A stretch of DNA of 64,000 nucleotides from the NCBI RefSeq assembly GCF_004151275.2, contig NZ_CP130821.1:1860001-1924000 (forward strand), given 5' to 3'. The position numbers and the translations under genes were made by a program. Numbering within the stretch: position 1 is the stretch's first letter; each line of letters begins with the position of its first letter. Below are positions 17,665 to 26,042 of the stretch, one piece after another. The stretch comes from Flavobacterium dauae. Its GTDB lineage: Bacteria; Bacteroidota; Bacteroidia; Flavobacteriales; Flavobacteriaceae. The notes under the pieces are model-generated. The model was not told the DNA's origin. It was given only the letters and a program-made list of their open reading frames with translations, and did no database searches.

Positions 17665-18885
17665 TTAAAACCCCAGTAATTCCAAATCATTCCAAAAATC
17701 GGGATATGATTTTGAAACCACTTCGGCATTTTTTATAATTAACGGTTGTTTTAAAGCCAGCGGTGCAAATGCCATTGCCATTCTGTGATCTTGATAGGTT
17801 TCTATTTGAATAGTATTACTTTGAAAAAGAACCGAATTATTTAGCTGAATAGAATCAGCAGAAATTGAAACTTGAGCTCCAAATTTTGTTAATTCATTTT
17901 TCAACGCTTGTAAACGATCGGTTTCTTTAATTTTTAACGTATGCAATCCCGTTAAATCGCAGGTAATTCCCAAACCTAAACAAGTCACAATAATGGTTTG
18001 AGCACTATCGGGTGCGTTATTTAAATTGAGAGTGATGTTTTTTATTGATGGATTTTCAACTTTTTTAAGAATGATTTTATTATCTACAAATGTAGTTTGA
18101 ACTCCAAAATTTTGATAGATTTCAGCCAAAACTGCATCGCCCTGCAAGCTGTTTTGTTTGAAATATCCCAACGAAATTTGCGTATCGATTTTAGACAACG
18201 CTATGAAACTGTAAAAATACGATGCCGATGACCAATCTGATTCAACTACAAAAATATCTTTTGTAAGTTTTTTGGTATGTGAAATTTTTATAATGTTGCT
18301 TTCAAATTCAGCTTTAATTCCTACCGATTGCAACACCGAAAGCGTCATTTTTATATATGGAATTGACGTAATGGTGCCTTTTAACAGAATTTCTAGTCCG
18401 TTTGTCAAACTTGCCCCTATCAACATTAACGATGTAATGTACTGGCTGCTTACATTGGCATCAACAATAACTTTATTTTTTGTTATTTTTTTTCCAATGA
18501 TTTTTAACGGAGGAAAACCTTCTTCGTTTACATATGAAATATCACTTCCTAGCTGATTTAAGGCATCAACCAAAATTTTTATTGGTCGTTCGTGCATTCT
18601 GTCTGATCCTGAAATAACAACTTCTAATCCTTCTTGAATTGCATAAAACGATGTTAAAAATCGCATAGCTGTTCCGGCGTGATGCACATTGATTTCGCTT
18701 GACTTCCCAACTGATTGCAAAGCATTCTTCATAACCTTTGAATCATCGGAATTTGAAGCGTTTTCGATTTTTAAGCTCGGATATAATGCCTGAAGCAATA
18801 ACAAACGGTTGGTTTCGGATTTTGAACCTGAAATTATAATTGTTTGATTACTTTTTAATTCGCTTTTTTTGAGTTTTATATCCAT
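17665..18885 (-). CDS. aroA: 3-phosphoshikimate 1-carboxyvinyltransferase (EPSP synthase)
   Basis: AroA makes 5-enolpyruvylshikimate-3-phosphate in the shikimate pathway. The 406-residue protein has SGSKSETNRLLLLQAL (the phosphate-binding Lys), HAGTAMRFLTSF, and the late DHRMAMAFAPLAL motif with the catalytic region. It is slightly shorter than the 420-440 usual for the family, which is typical in Flavobacteria. It lies near the DAHP synthase gene, so two shikimate enzymes sit within 4.5 kb. Confidence 0.95.
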   Translation of the reverse strand: MDIKLKKSELKSNQTIIISGSKSETNRLLLLQALYPSLKIENASNSDDSKVMKNALQSVGKSSEINVHHAGTAMRFLTSFYAIQEGLEVVISGSDRMHERPIKILVDALNQLGSDISYVNEEGFPPLKIIGKKITKNKVIVDANVSSQYITSLMLIGASLTNGLEILLKGTITSIPYIKMTLSVLQSVGIKAEFESNIIKISHTKKLTKDIFVVESDWSSASYFYSFIALSKIDTQISLGYFKQNSLQGDAVLAEIYQNFGVQTTFVDNKIILKKVENPSIKNITLNLNNAPDSAQTIIVTCLGLGITCDLTGLHTLKIKETDRLQALKNELTKFGAQVSISADSIQLNNSVLFQSNTIQIETYQDHRMAMAFAPLALKQPLIIKNAEVVSKSYPDFWNDLELLGF

Positions 18886-18914
18886 TTTAAATAGCTTTTT
18901 GAATGCGGTAAAAA

Positions 18915-19241
18915 CTACTTCAATTTCTCGTTATTATGGTGGCGATCGTGATCGCGGTTGGTTTTTAGATCCATTTTTTTATCAAAGGCTTCTTGTAAGT
19001 TTACTCCGGTTTGGTTTGCCAAACATAAAACAACAAAAACAACATCGGCTAATTCTTCGCCTAAATCTTTGTTTTTATCGCTTTCTTTTTCAGATTGTTC
19101 GCCATATCTACGGGCAATAATTCGGGCAACCTCTCCTACTTCTTCCGTAAGTTGTGCCATATTTGTTAATTCGTTAAAATAACGAACACCGTGTTCTTTT
19201 ATCCAATTGTCAACTTCAAGTTGTGCGTTTTTAATATCCAT
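18915..19241 (-). CDS. MazG-like nucleotide pyrophosphohydrolase
   Basis: The 108-residue all-alpha NTP-PPase has the metal-binding helices LTEEVGEVARIIARRYGE and DLGEELADVVFVVLCLANQ, giving the EExxE and ExxD motifs. It probably hydrolyses non-canonical or excess nucleoside triphosphates. The C-terminus is short and His/Asn-rich. It is 29 bases upstream of aroA on the same strand. Confidence 0.88.
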   Translation of the reverse strand: MDIKNAQLEVDNWIKEHGVRYFNELTNMAQLTEEVGEVARIIARRYGEQSEKESDKNKDLGEELADVVFVVLCLANQTGVNLQEAFDKKMDLKTNRDHDRHHNNEKLK

Positions 19242-19244
19242 TAT

Positions 19245-19436
19245 TTAGTTGTTTTTGTTTTTAGATAACCATTGTTTAATATTTCTTAAGATAAAAAAAT
19301 CTGCTATTGTCATACAAATTGTCCAATATAAAGTGAACCATAAATCAAAAGATGAATACGTTACATAACTTAATATGATTCCTATTATAAAATAAACAAT
19401 CAATGCCCCAATTATATAACTTACACGTTCTTTCAT
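19245..19436 (-). CDS. Small two-segment membrane protein
   Basis: The 63-residue protein has two hydrophobic segments (about 6-27 and 30-50) and a charged C-terminus (LSKNKNN). I recognise no family. Its start overlaps the stop of the next upstream small membrane gene by four bases, and it ends 3 bases before the MazG start, so it belongs to the rsgA-dtd operon. A helper or anchor function cannot be assigned. Confidence 0.55.
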   Translation of the reverse strand: MKERVSYIIGALIVYFIIGIILSYVTYSSFDLWFTLYWTICMTIADFFILRNIKQWLSKNKNN

Positions 19437-19624
19437 CTTTTAAAAATTTTAGGTTTGATAAATTGATCAAACAACATAATTAGTATCATAAAGATAATAA
19501 ATTTACCTATTAAATTGTACCAACATAAAGCTTCGCCGCTTAATGCACATTGAATTTCGTTGTAACTCATTAAAAACGAAATCACAACATATATTAAGGT
19601 ATATAAAAGGAGTTTTTTTAGCAT
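19433..19624 (-). CDS. Small membrane protein
   Basis: The 63-residue protein has a hydrophobic N-terminal segment (4-20) and a second one near 37-53, with a basic end (KPKIFKR). No family recognised. It overlaps the dtd stop by one base and the following small membrane gene by four bases, pointing to translational coupling. Confidence 0.55.
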   Translation of the reverse strand: MLKKLLLYTLIYVVISFLMSYNEIQCALSGEALCWYNLIGKFIIFMILIMLFDQFIKPKIFKR

Positions 19625-20076
19625 TACTCTTTATTCTTTGTATCAATTATTATAGTAACCGGACCGTCGTTTATCAAGCTAACTTTCATATCGGCACCAA
19701 ATTGCCCGGTTTGAACTTTTTTCCCTACTGATTTTTCCATCGATACAATAAAAGATTCGTATAATGGAATGGCAATATTCGGTTTTGACGCTTTTAGATA
19801 AGAAGGACGATTGCCTTTTTTGGTTGATGCATGCAAAGTAAACTGACTTACAACGATGATATCGCCATTTACATCTTGAACCGATTTATTCATTACTCCG
19901 TTTTCATCGTTAAAAATTCGCAGTTGCGAAATTTTGGCAGTTAACCAATCGATATCCTCTTGTGTATCGGCATCTTCAATTCCGACTAAAATCAGTAATC
20001 CCAAACCAATATCGGCAACTTTTTCGTTGTTTATTGTTACCGATGCCTGTGAAACGCGTTGTATTACTGTTTTCAT
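19624..20076 (-). CDS. dtd: D-aminoacyl-tRNA deacylase
   Basis: Dtd removes D-amino acids (and glycine) from mischarged tRNA. The 150-residue protein starts MKTVIQRVSQASVTI and has the SQFTLHAST and NDGPVTIIID catalytic motifs. A longer frame upstream (to 20172) runs into rsgA and lacks family similarity, so the start at 20076 is chosen. It overlaps the rsgA stop by one base. Confidence 0.95.
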   Translation of the reverse strand: MKTVIQRVSQASVTINNEKVADIGLGLLILVGIEDADTQEDIDWLTAKISQLRIFNDENGVMNKSVQDVNGDIIVVSQFTLHASTKKGNRPSYLKASKPNIAIPLYESFIVSMEKSVGKKVQTGQFGADMKVSLINDGPVTIIIDTKNKE

Positions 20077-21041
20077 TATTCTTCTCGATTTTTTCCGTTT
20101 CCGTAAACATCGGTACGATAGGTTTCTTCGTCGCCATCTAAAATCTGAATGTAACTTTTGTAGCGCGACCAAAAAATTTCATCGTTATCTAATGCCTCTT
20201 TAACCGCACAATGAGGTTCTTCGCGATGCAAACAGTTATTAAACTTGCATTGATCTTTTAGTTTGAAAAATTCCGGAAAATAATCGCCCACTTCCTGTGG
20301 TTCCATATCAACAATACCAAAACCGCGAATTCCGGGTGTATCTATAATTTTTGCGTTGAAACTTAAATCGTACATTTCGGCAAAAGTTGTGGTGTGCTGT
20401 CCTTGTTGATGTTGTTCTGATATTTCTTTAGTCTTCAAATTCAAATCAGGTTCTAACGCATTGACTAATGTTGATTTACCAACGCCCGAATGACCTGTAA
20501 ACATAGAAACTTTATCAATCATTTCGGCTTTTAGCTTGTCCAAACCTTTTCCTTCGGCAGCCGATACACGCAAACATTTGTATCCTACTTTATCATAAAT
20601 ATATTGCAGATACAATTGTTCGTCTAAAGTTTCTTCTGACAAAGTATCCACTTTATTAAAAATTAAAACGGCTTCAATATCATACGCTTCGGCAGTTACT
20701 AATAATCGATCAATAAAACTTGTGGTTGTAACCGGATTATCTATTGTTACCAAAATAAAAAGCACATCGATATTTGTTGCAATGATATGCACCTGTTTGG
20801 ACAGATTTACCGACTTGCGAATTAAATAATTTTTGCGTTCGTGAATGTTGGTGATAACGCCCGTAACTACATCTGCCGAGGTTTCCAAATCAAAATCTAC
20901 CTTATCGCCAACGGCAATTGGGTTGGTACTTTTAATACCTTTAATTCTGAATTTCCCTTTAATTCTACACTCAAAAAACTCGTTAGTATCAGCTTTTACG
21001 GTGTACCAGCTTCCTGTAGATTTATAAACAATTCCTGTCAT
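20076..21041 (-). CDS. rsgA: Ribosome small-subunit GTPase RsgA
   Basis: RsgA helps late 30S maturation. The 321-residue protein has an N-terminal OB fold, a circularly permuted GTPase with G4 FNKVD (128-132) before G1 GHSGVGKST (183-191) and G3 DTPGIRGFG, and a C-terminal zinc knuckle CKFNNCLHREEPHC. Length is typical. It is followed by the overlapping dtd gene and preceded by the DAHP synthase/chorismate mutase gene with a gap of six bases. Confidence 0.96.
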   Translation of the reverse strand: MTGIVYKSTGSWYTVKADTNEFFECRIKGKFRIKGIKSTNPIAVGDKVDFDLETSADVVTGVITNIHERKNYLIRKSVNLSKQVHIIATNIDVLFILVTIDNPVTTTSFIDRLLVTAEAYDIEAVLIFNKVDTLSEETLDEQLYLQYIYDKVGYKCLRVSAAEGKGLDKLKAEMIDKVSMFTGHSGVGKSTLVNALEPDLNLKTKEISEQHQQGQHTTTFAEMYDLSFNAKIIDTPGIRGFGIVDMEPQEVGDYFPEFFKLKDQCKFNNCLHREEPHCAVKEALDNDEIFWSRYKSYIQILDGDEETYRTDVYGNGKNREE

Positions 21042-21047
21042 TCACTT

Positions 21048-22130
21048 TTATTTTCTGTTGATTATGTGGTCTTGCCTTGTGATACTTTCATCGTGAATTG
21101 CCTTGAATAGCGATGTAATAAAAGCTTCGCCCAATTTGTTTTCTTTGCCTTCGCGACGCATTTTTACAAGAACTTCTTGCCAACGTTCGGGTTGTAAAAC
21201 AGCTACATTTTTTGCCTTTTTAAGCAAACCGATTTCATCGGCAATCTGCATACGGTCTTTCAATAACTTTAAAATCTGTGTATCAATTTCATCGATTCTT
21301 GTACGAAACATATTCATTTCGTGTACATACGAATCTTCTAAATTCAACGAATCACGCAATACTAAATTCGATAATATTTCCTGCAATTGATTTGGAGTTA
21401 CCTGTTGTGCGGCATCGCTCCAAGCCAAATCGGGTGTGCAATGCGTTTCAATCATCAAACCATCGAAATTTAAATCCAACGCTTTTTGAGCCACTTGTCG
21501 AATTAAATCTCGATTTCCTGTAATATGCGACGGATCATTTATCAGCGGAATTTCCGGAAAACGAATCTGTAAATCAATAGGAATCTGCCATTCGGGTTTG
21601 TTACGGTATTTTATTTTTTCGTAGCTTGAAAATCCACGATGAATAAAACCTAACTTTTCGATTCCTGCATTCTGTAAACGTTCAAAACCACCAATCCACA
21701 AACTTAAATCAGGATTTACCGGATTTTTTATAAAAACAATTTTATTAGTTCCTTTCAAAGCATCGGCAATTTCCTGAACAGCAAAAGGGTTTACGGTTGT
21801 ACGTGCACCAATCCACAACATATCAATATCGTGAGCCAATGCCAAATCTACGTGTTCGGCAGTAGCGACTTCGGTAGCCAAAAGCATTCCGGTTTCTGCC
21901 TTAACCTGTTTCAACCATTTTAAACCGATGACTCCAACCCCTTCAAATCCGCCCGGACGTGTTCTTGGTTTCCAAATTCCCGCACGATAAATTGTTGTTT
22001 TATCCTTTATATTATGAGCAATATCCAAAACCTGTTGTGGTGTTTCGGCACTGCATGGCCCTGCAATTACCAATGGTTTGTTGCTTGATAATTCTTTAAA
22101 CCACAAAGATTTTTCGCTTACTTTTGTCAT
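21048..22130 (-). CDS. Bifunctional DAHP synthase / chorismate mutase
   Basis: The 360-residue enzyme joins a KdsA-like type I-beta DAHP synthase (about 1-265; CSAETPQQVLDIA, KPRTRPGGFEG, INDPSHITGNRDL, THCTPDLAWSDA) to an AroQ chorismate mutase (about 270-350; RTRIDEIDTQILKLLKDRMQ). The first step of the shikimate pathway and the branch to Phe/Tyr are thus fused, as known in many Bacteroidota, where the mutase domain can mediate feedback inhibition. A TAAATTTG box ends only four bases before the ATG. Confidence 0.95.
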   Translation of the reverse strand: MTKVSEKSLWFKELSSNKPLVIAGPCSAETPQQVLDIAHNIKDKTTIYRAGIWKPRTRPGGFEGVGVIGLKWLKQVKAETGMLLATEVATAEHVDLALAHDIDMLWIGARTTVNPFAVQEIADALKGTNKIVFIKNPVNPDLSLWIGGFERLQNAGIEKLGFIHRGFSSYEKIKYRNKPEWQIPIDLQIRFPEIPLINDPSHITGNRDLIRQVAQKALDLNFDGLMIETHCTPDLAWSDAAQQVTPNQLQEILSNLVLRDSLNLEDSYVHEMNMFRTRIDEIDTQILKLLKDRMQIADEIGLLKKAKNVAVLQPERWQEVLVKMRREGKENKLGEAFITSLFKAIHDESITRQDHIINRK

Positions 22131-22134
22131 ATCG

Positions 22135-22142
22135 CAAATTTA
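22135..22142 (-). promoter_or_regulatory. -7 box adjacent to the DAHP synthase start
   Basis: TAAATTTG on the minus strand ends four bases before the ATG, suggesting a leaderless or nearly leaderless transcript. No matching TTG is evident. Confidence 0.4.
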
Positions 22143-22189
22143 AGGATATTTCGGTATTATACGATATTGTTTGTTTATTCTTATGTTTT

Positions 22190-23578
22190 TTATTGTTTTG
22201 GTTTCATTTGAACAGAATTATAATACAACTGCTTCGATAAAAGCGGTAAATCTTCATAATATTTCAATTTATTTAAAAGAAATTCAGACACTTCTATATT
22301 CTGTTTTTTGCAATAATCTATCAACGTTTTTTCATTTCCCGATAAATCATAAACCAAATAATCCCAATCAACGGTATCTTTGTGCAAATTATAATTGGTT
22401 ATGATGTTTCCCCAGTTAAAAATCGAACAAAAGATCAGACTGTAAAAAATAGTCCACGACATTTTATCAATTAAATAATAGTTTGTTCGCTTATAATGAA
22501 TTTTTAAGAACGAATAAATTAAACCCATTAAACATAAACCCAAGAATAAATACACCCCTAACCTTTTATAGGTTAAACCTAAAGCATTGATATAGACCGA
22601 ATTTTGATAAAATGCAGAAAAAAGTAATAATCCATTTAAACCAATCCATATTTTTGTTAACAAGAACAACCATTTGTTGTTTTTTACAAAATTTAAAGTT
22701 CCTTTAAAAAAGAACAAAATAACCAGCATTGCTAAAAAAACCGAAAAAATAATCAGATAAATCTGGCTGTGTGTTCGCGAACTATATTCGGAAATATGCT
22801 GAACGGTTTGCTGTACGTTTTCTACGTTAAAAATTGCAATAAAAAACAGTAACATAGTATTTAGACTTATTAAGGTGATGATGCCACTGCGGATTTCAAA
22901 TTCAACAGGAATAAAATCTAAAGTAGATTTTTTAGTTGTGTTTTGGCTTTTTATAAAATCAAATTTCAATGTTTTATCGATCATTTGAATGAAACCGAAA
23001 ATTTTGATATGCCAGAAAACAAAACTGAAATAAAATCCGAGTATCAAGACCAATATAATCAATCCATCGATATTCCACTCGTACCGGTTATACCAATTTG
23101 TAAGCAGTTCGCTTGAAGAAACATATACTGCAAAAAATACAGAAAGAATACAAAAAGGTAAAATGATATAGGAAAAAAGAGTGATGAACGTTTTTTTAGA
23201 ATCGGCTTTTTTAAATTCAAACCATTGATCTATCAAAAAAATTCGAACCACAAATGCGGGCCAACTTAATACGAAATTAAATGCTTTTGAGATGATTTTC
23301 GTTTGTGGATCAACTACATAATACCTAAATACAAAAGAGGTAACAATTACGGTAAATGCCGTAGTTACCGAAAGCAGCCACGCGTTTGAAACACTTACGG
23401 CTATAACGCATGCGGCTAAAACCAATATTTTTTTATCTTTCAGTAATTTGGGTTGTAGCAAAAATTGCATTGTTAATAAAACCAAAGCAAAAACAGAAAG
23501 GTTTAGTCCTAATTCCTGATCATAGAACAAAATGGCGAACAAGATGGTGCTGATAAAAATTAAAAATTGTTTTTTCAT
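22190..23578 (-). CDS. DUF4173/DUF4153-like polytopic membrane protein
   Basis: The 462-residue protein is hydrophobic for most of its length with about ten to eleven membrane segments, and ends in a soluble 70-residue tail (WDYLVYDLSGNEKTLIDYC and onward). The pattern fits the DUF4173/DUF4153 family, whose role is unknown. A 17-bp palindrome (23598-23614) lies 19 bases upstream of its ATG and recurs upstream of the adjacent regulator operon, which suggests shared control. Confidence 0.75.
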   Translation of the reverse strand: MKKQFLIFISTILFAILFYDQELGLNLSVFALVLLTMQFLLQPKLLKDKKILVLAACVIAVSVSNAWLLSVTTAFTVIVTSFVFRYYVVDPQTKIISKAFNFVLSWPAFVVRIFLIDQWFEFKKADSKKTFITLFSYIILPFCILSVFFAVYVSSSELLTNWYNRYEWNIDGLIILVLILGFYFSFVFWHIKIFGFIQMIDKTLKFDFIKSQNTTKKSTLDFIPVEFEIRSGIITLISLNTMLLFFIAIFNVENVQQTVQHISEYSSRTHSQIYLIIFSVFLAMLVILFFFKGTLNFVKNNKWLFLLTKIWIGLNGLLLFSAFYQNSVYINALGLTYKRLGVYLFLGLCLMGLIYSFLKIHYKRTNYYLIDKMSWTIFYSLIFCSIFNWGNIITNYNLHKDTVDWDYLVYDLSGNEKTLIDYCKKQNIEVSEFLLNKLKYYEDLPLLSKQLYYNSVQMKPKQ

Positions 23579-23597
23579 AATTTATTAAATTAAAAGT

Positions 23598-23614
23598 ACT
23601 TTGTTTTTCAAAGT
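23598..23614. promoter_or_regulatory. Palindromic operator candidate, copy A
   Basis: ACTTTG-TTTTT-CAAAGT: two perfect 6-base arms with a 5-base centre, upstream of the DUF4173-like gene. The identical 17-mer in reverse complement is at 24542-24558. Confidence 0.55.
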
Positions 23615-23634
23615 TTGTTGATAAAAAATTTTAG

Positions 23635-23925
23635 TTACTGTTTCAGTATTTTTTCAAGAAAAGCCAAATGTTTTTGAAACGCTGTTTTTCCTAAATCGGT
23701 AATTTTATAAGATGTACGGGGCTTTTTACCCACAAATTCTTTTTTAATTTCTATATATTCTTTTTTTTCTAATGCCGTAGAATGACTAGCCAGATTGCCA
23801 TCGGTAACTTGCAAAAGATTTTTCATTTCGGTAAAATCAACCCAATCGTTTACCATAAGAACCGACATTATTCCCAACCGTACTCTACTTTCAAATTCTT
23901 TATTTAATCCGCTTATTATACTCAT
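23635..23925 (-). CDS. Winged-helix transcriptional regulator
   Basis: The 96-residue protein is a compact wHTH of the ArsR/PadR-like type used in Bacteroidota: RLGIMSVLMVNDWVDFTEMK, a recognition helix around TDGNLASHSTALEKKEYIEI, and the wing with KKPRTSYKITDLG. It follows the 209-residue membrane protein without a gap, so regulator and membrane protein are co-transcribed. The two ACTTTG-N5-CAAAGT sites flanking the locus are the most likely binding sites, which is inference. Confidence 0.88.
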   Translation of the reverse strand: MSIISGLNKEFESRVRLGIMSVLMVNDWVDFTEMKNLLQVTDGNLASHSTALEKKEYIEIKKEFVGKKPRTSYKITDLGKTAFQKHLAFLEKILKQ

Positions 23926-24534
23926 TTACTTGTATTTTCGGTATAAAATTACACCGTAAATTATATGCAAAAATCCAAAACCTATAGTCCAGAACAACAA
24001 TCCTTTACCAATATAAAAGACAGATAGGCAACCTAAAATAATTTCTAAAAAACCTAAATATTTAATATCAGAATAAGTATATTTTTCTGCATTTACCAAA
24101 GCCAATCCGTAAAAAATCAAGGTTGTTCCGGCAATTAATCCATATAATCTGTATTGTAGCAAAGCTAAAACAAAAATACCGCCTACCACTAACGGAATAG
24201 CTAACTGTACCAATATTTTTTTTGTTGTTGCCGTCCAAATTTGCAGACCTAACCTTTTGCTTTTGCGAATGGTAAAAAAACAGCCACAAAAGATTGCTAA
24301 TAATAAAGCGGATATTCCTAAAATAAACAACTCAAGTATCATTTTTTGATCAAATACATAATCTGTATTAAAATTTACGTGATACTTTTTAAGAATAATA
24401 ACCGCATAAATCCCAGCTATCAAGCCCACAACACCTGCCCCTATTCCAGATAAGCCACTTAAAGATATAAACCTTGACGAACGTTCCTTCATGGAACGGA
24501 TATGTGCTAAATCGTCAGAAACTTTTTGATCCAT
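23926..24534 (-). CDS. Integral membrane protein of a regulator locus
   Basis: The protein of 202 residues (ATG at 24534) has a cytoplasmic start MDQKVSDDLAHIRSMKERSS and about six membrane segments. A longer frame begins at a TTG inside the palindrome and is rejected. No known enzymatic motif. This layout, multi-span membrane protein plus small wHTH regulator, recurs in Flavobacteria. The function is unknown. Confidence 0.75.
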   Translation of the reverse strand: MDQKVSDDLAHIRSMKERSSRFISLSGLSGIGAGVVGLIAGIYAVIILKKYHVNFNTDYVFDQKMILELFILGISALLLAIFCGCFFTIRKSKRLGLQIWTATTKKILVQLAIPLVVGGIFVLALLQYRLYGLIAGTTLIFYGLALVNAEKYTYSDIKYLGFLEIILGCLSVFYIGKGLLFWTIGFGFLHIIYGVILYRKYK

Positions 24535-24541
24535 ACATTTC

Positions 24542-24558
24542 ACTTTGAAAAACAAAGT
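24542..24558. promoter_or_regulatory. Palindromic operator candidate, copy B
   Basis: ACTTTG-AAAAA-CAAAGT, 7 bases before the ATG of the membrane protein. It overlaps the promoter -7 box on the minus strand, as expected for a repressor site. Confidence 0.58.
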
Positions 24559-24581
24559 TATTTGAAATAATTAAATATCAA
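24553..24581 (-). promoter_or_regulatory. Promoter of the membrane protein-regulator operon
   Basis: On the minus strand TTG (24581-24579), an 18-base spacer and TAACTTTG (24560-24553). The TTTG of the -7 box is also the left arm of the palindrome. Confidence 0.6.
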
Positions 24582-24637
24582 AGAAAAAAAAATAAAATTT
24601 TTATTGTTTTTTGTTTTTTATTTAGATTTAATATAAA

Positions 24638-24645
24638 TAACTTTG
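24638..24645 (+). promoter_or_regulatory. -7 box for the T9SS protein gene
   Basis: TAACTTTG, 26 bases before the ATG. The nearest TTG is 24 bases upstream, slightly outside the usual spacing. Confidence 0.4.
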
Positions 24646-24671
24646 CTCCATTAATTTAAAATAATCTAATT

Positions 24672-25433
24672 ATGAATAACTTTTACTTTACAAAAAAACG
24701 TTTAACATCTGTATGCTTATTAGCTATCGGGTTAGTTTCTTTTAATGCAAACAGCCAATGTACTGCTGTTGCGACTATTAACGAAACCTTTGATGGTATA
24801 ACAGCTTTACCTTCATGCTGGACAAGTAGTGCAACTGTTTACTTTATGGGAAATGATGGTGCTACACTTTACAGCGGAGGTGCACCAACTACTGGTGGAG
24901 TTATCTATTTAATTTCTCCGGAAATATCTACAATCGATGGAAATCATTTGTTAGAGTATGTTTTAACAACAGCTGCACCAAACAATAATGACAACCTTGA
25001 AGTTGGTACTATGAGTGATAATACTGATTATACTACCTTTTCAGCAATAACAACTCCTACTCCTAACGGCGGTACTTACACTACAACTACAATTCCTGCA
25101 AACCCGGGGCATAAATACATTGCTTTTAAATTTACCTATACAGGGATACATCAAGGCGTTACAATAGATAATGTTAAATGGACAACAACTGCAAGTGCTC
25201 CTAAATTTGATACAAGCAAAGTAACTGTTTATCCGAACCCAACAACGGGGATTTTCAACGTAGAATCGGATTTGGATATTAAACAAATGGAAGTTTACAA
25301 CTCTTTAGGACAAAAAGTATTAACAACCTCTAACAGACAAATTAATTTACAAACTGCTGCAAACGGGCTGTATTTTGTAACAGTAATTACAAACGACGGT
25401 GCACAAGCATCTTATAAATTGATTAAAAAATAA
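24672..25433 (+). CDS. Secreted protein with type A T9SS sorting domain
   Basis: The 253-residue protein has an N-terminal signal peptide (about 1-29, ending FNANSQ), a beta-rich choice-of-anchor/cleaved-adhesin-like body (about 30-175), and a C-terminal Por-secretion sorting domain from VYPNPTTGIFNVES to SYKLIKK (about 185-253). The tail directs export by the type IX system across the outer membrane, after which it is normally removed. The ligand or substrate of the body is not evident. Confidence 0.88.
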   Translation: MNNFYFTKKRLTSVCLLAIGLVSFNANSQCTAVATINETFDGITALPSCWTSSATVYFMGNDGATLYSGGAPTTGGVIYLISPEISTIDGNHLLEYVLTTAAPNNNDNLEVGTMSDNTDYTTFSAITTPTPNGGTYTTTTIPANPGHKYIAFKFTYTGIHQGVTIDNVKWTTTASAPKFDTSKVTVYPNPTTGIFNVESDLDIKQMEVYNSLGQKVLTTSNRQINLQTAANGLYFVTVITNDGAQASYKLIKK

Positions 25434-25463
25434 AGAACACAAAAAAGAAAAACCACTCAAAAT

Positions 25464-25498
25464 AAAATAGCCGGAATAATTTCCGGCTATTTTTTTAA
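25464..25498. terminator. Bidirectional terminator
   Basis: AAATAGCCGGAA and TTCCGGCTATTT form a strong hairpin with loop TAAT and T/A runs on both sides, between convergent genes. Confidence 0.88.
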
Positions 25499-26041
25499 AG
25501 TTAAAAAACCTGCAATAATTGTATTGTTCGAATGAATCTCAACTTCTTCCTTATCCTTATTTTCAATAACCAACAGATCATTTACTTTTAATAAAATTTG
25601 TTGCTGGTTGATTTTTACTTGTGACTCTTCTTTTGCAAATAAAAACTGAAAAGAATGTTGAGAACAAATTGTATTATTTAGTACAAACACTTTTACTTCG
25701 TTAATATCTTTATGAACCATTAAATTAAAATCATTCCCTTTAGCATACGAAATGATTTCATCGTTAGAATCAAACGTAAAAATTTCTTGTTGTAAATAAT
25801 GTTCTTCTATTCCATTTCTTTGAATGTTTAAATCATTATCCAGCATCACTAAAAAACGATTAAAATTTTTAAATTTAGTAAAATGTGACGGTACTTTTTC
25901 GATAGATGCTGCACTTATCCGAAACAGAAAATTCTGTTCTGAATAATTTGATTCCGGTGGATAAATATAATATTCGTAAGTTTTTCCGCCGTCCCAACTA
26001 TTCGCTTTGATATTATTTTTTGATATACGTGTGATCTTCAT
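25487..26041 (-). CDS. HutD-like cupin protein
   Basis: The 184-residue protein fits the HutD/Ves family: NSWDGGKTYEYYIYPPESNY near the start, FLFRISAASIEK, and FNRFLVMLDNDL. HutD proteins are often linked to histidine utilisation, but no hut genes are nearby, so the role here is open. It follows the MutS-like gene by one base on the same strand, so they form an operon. Confidence 0.85.
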   Translation of the reverse strand: MKITRISKNNIKANSWDGGKTYEYYIYPPESNYSEQNFLFRISAASIEKVPSHFTKFKNFNRFLVMLDNDLNIQRNGIEEHYLQQEIFTFDSNDEIISYAKGNDFNLMVHKDINEVKVFVLNNTICSQHSFQFLFAKEESQVKINQQQILLKVNDLLVIENKDKEEVEIHSNNTIIAGFLTLKK

Positions 26042-26042
26042 T

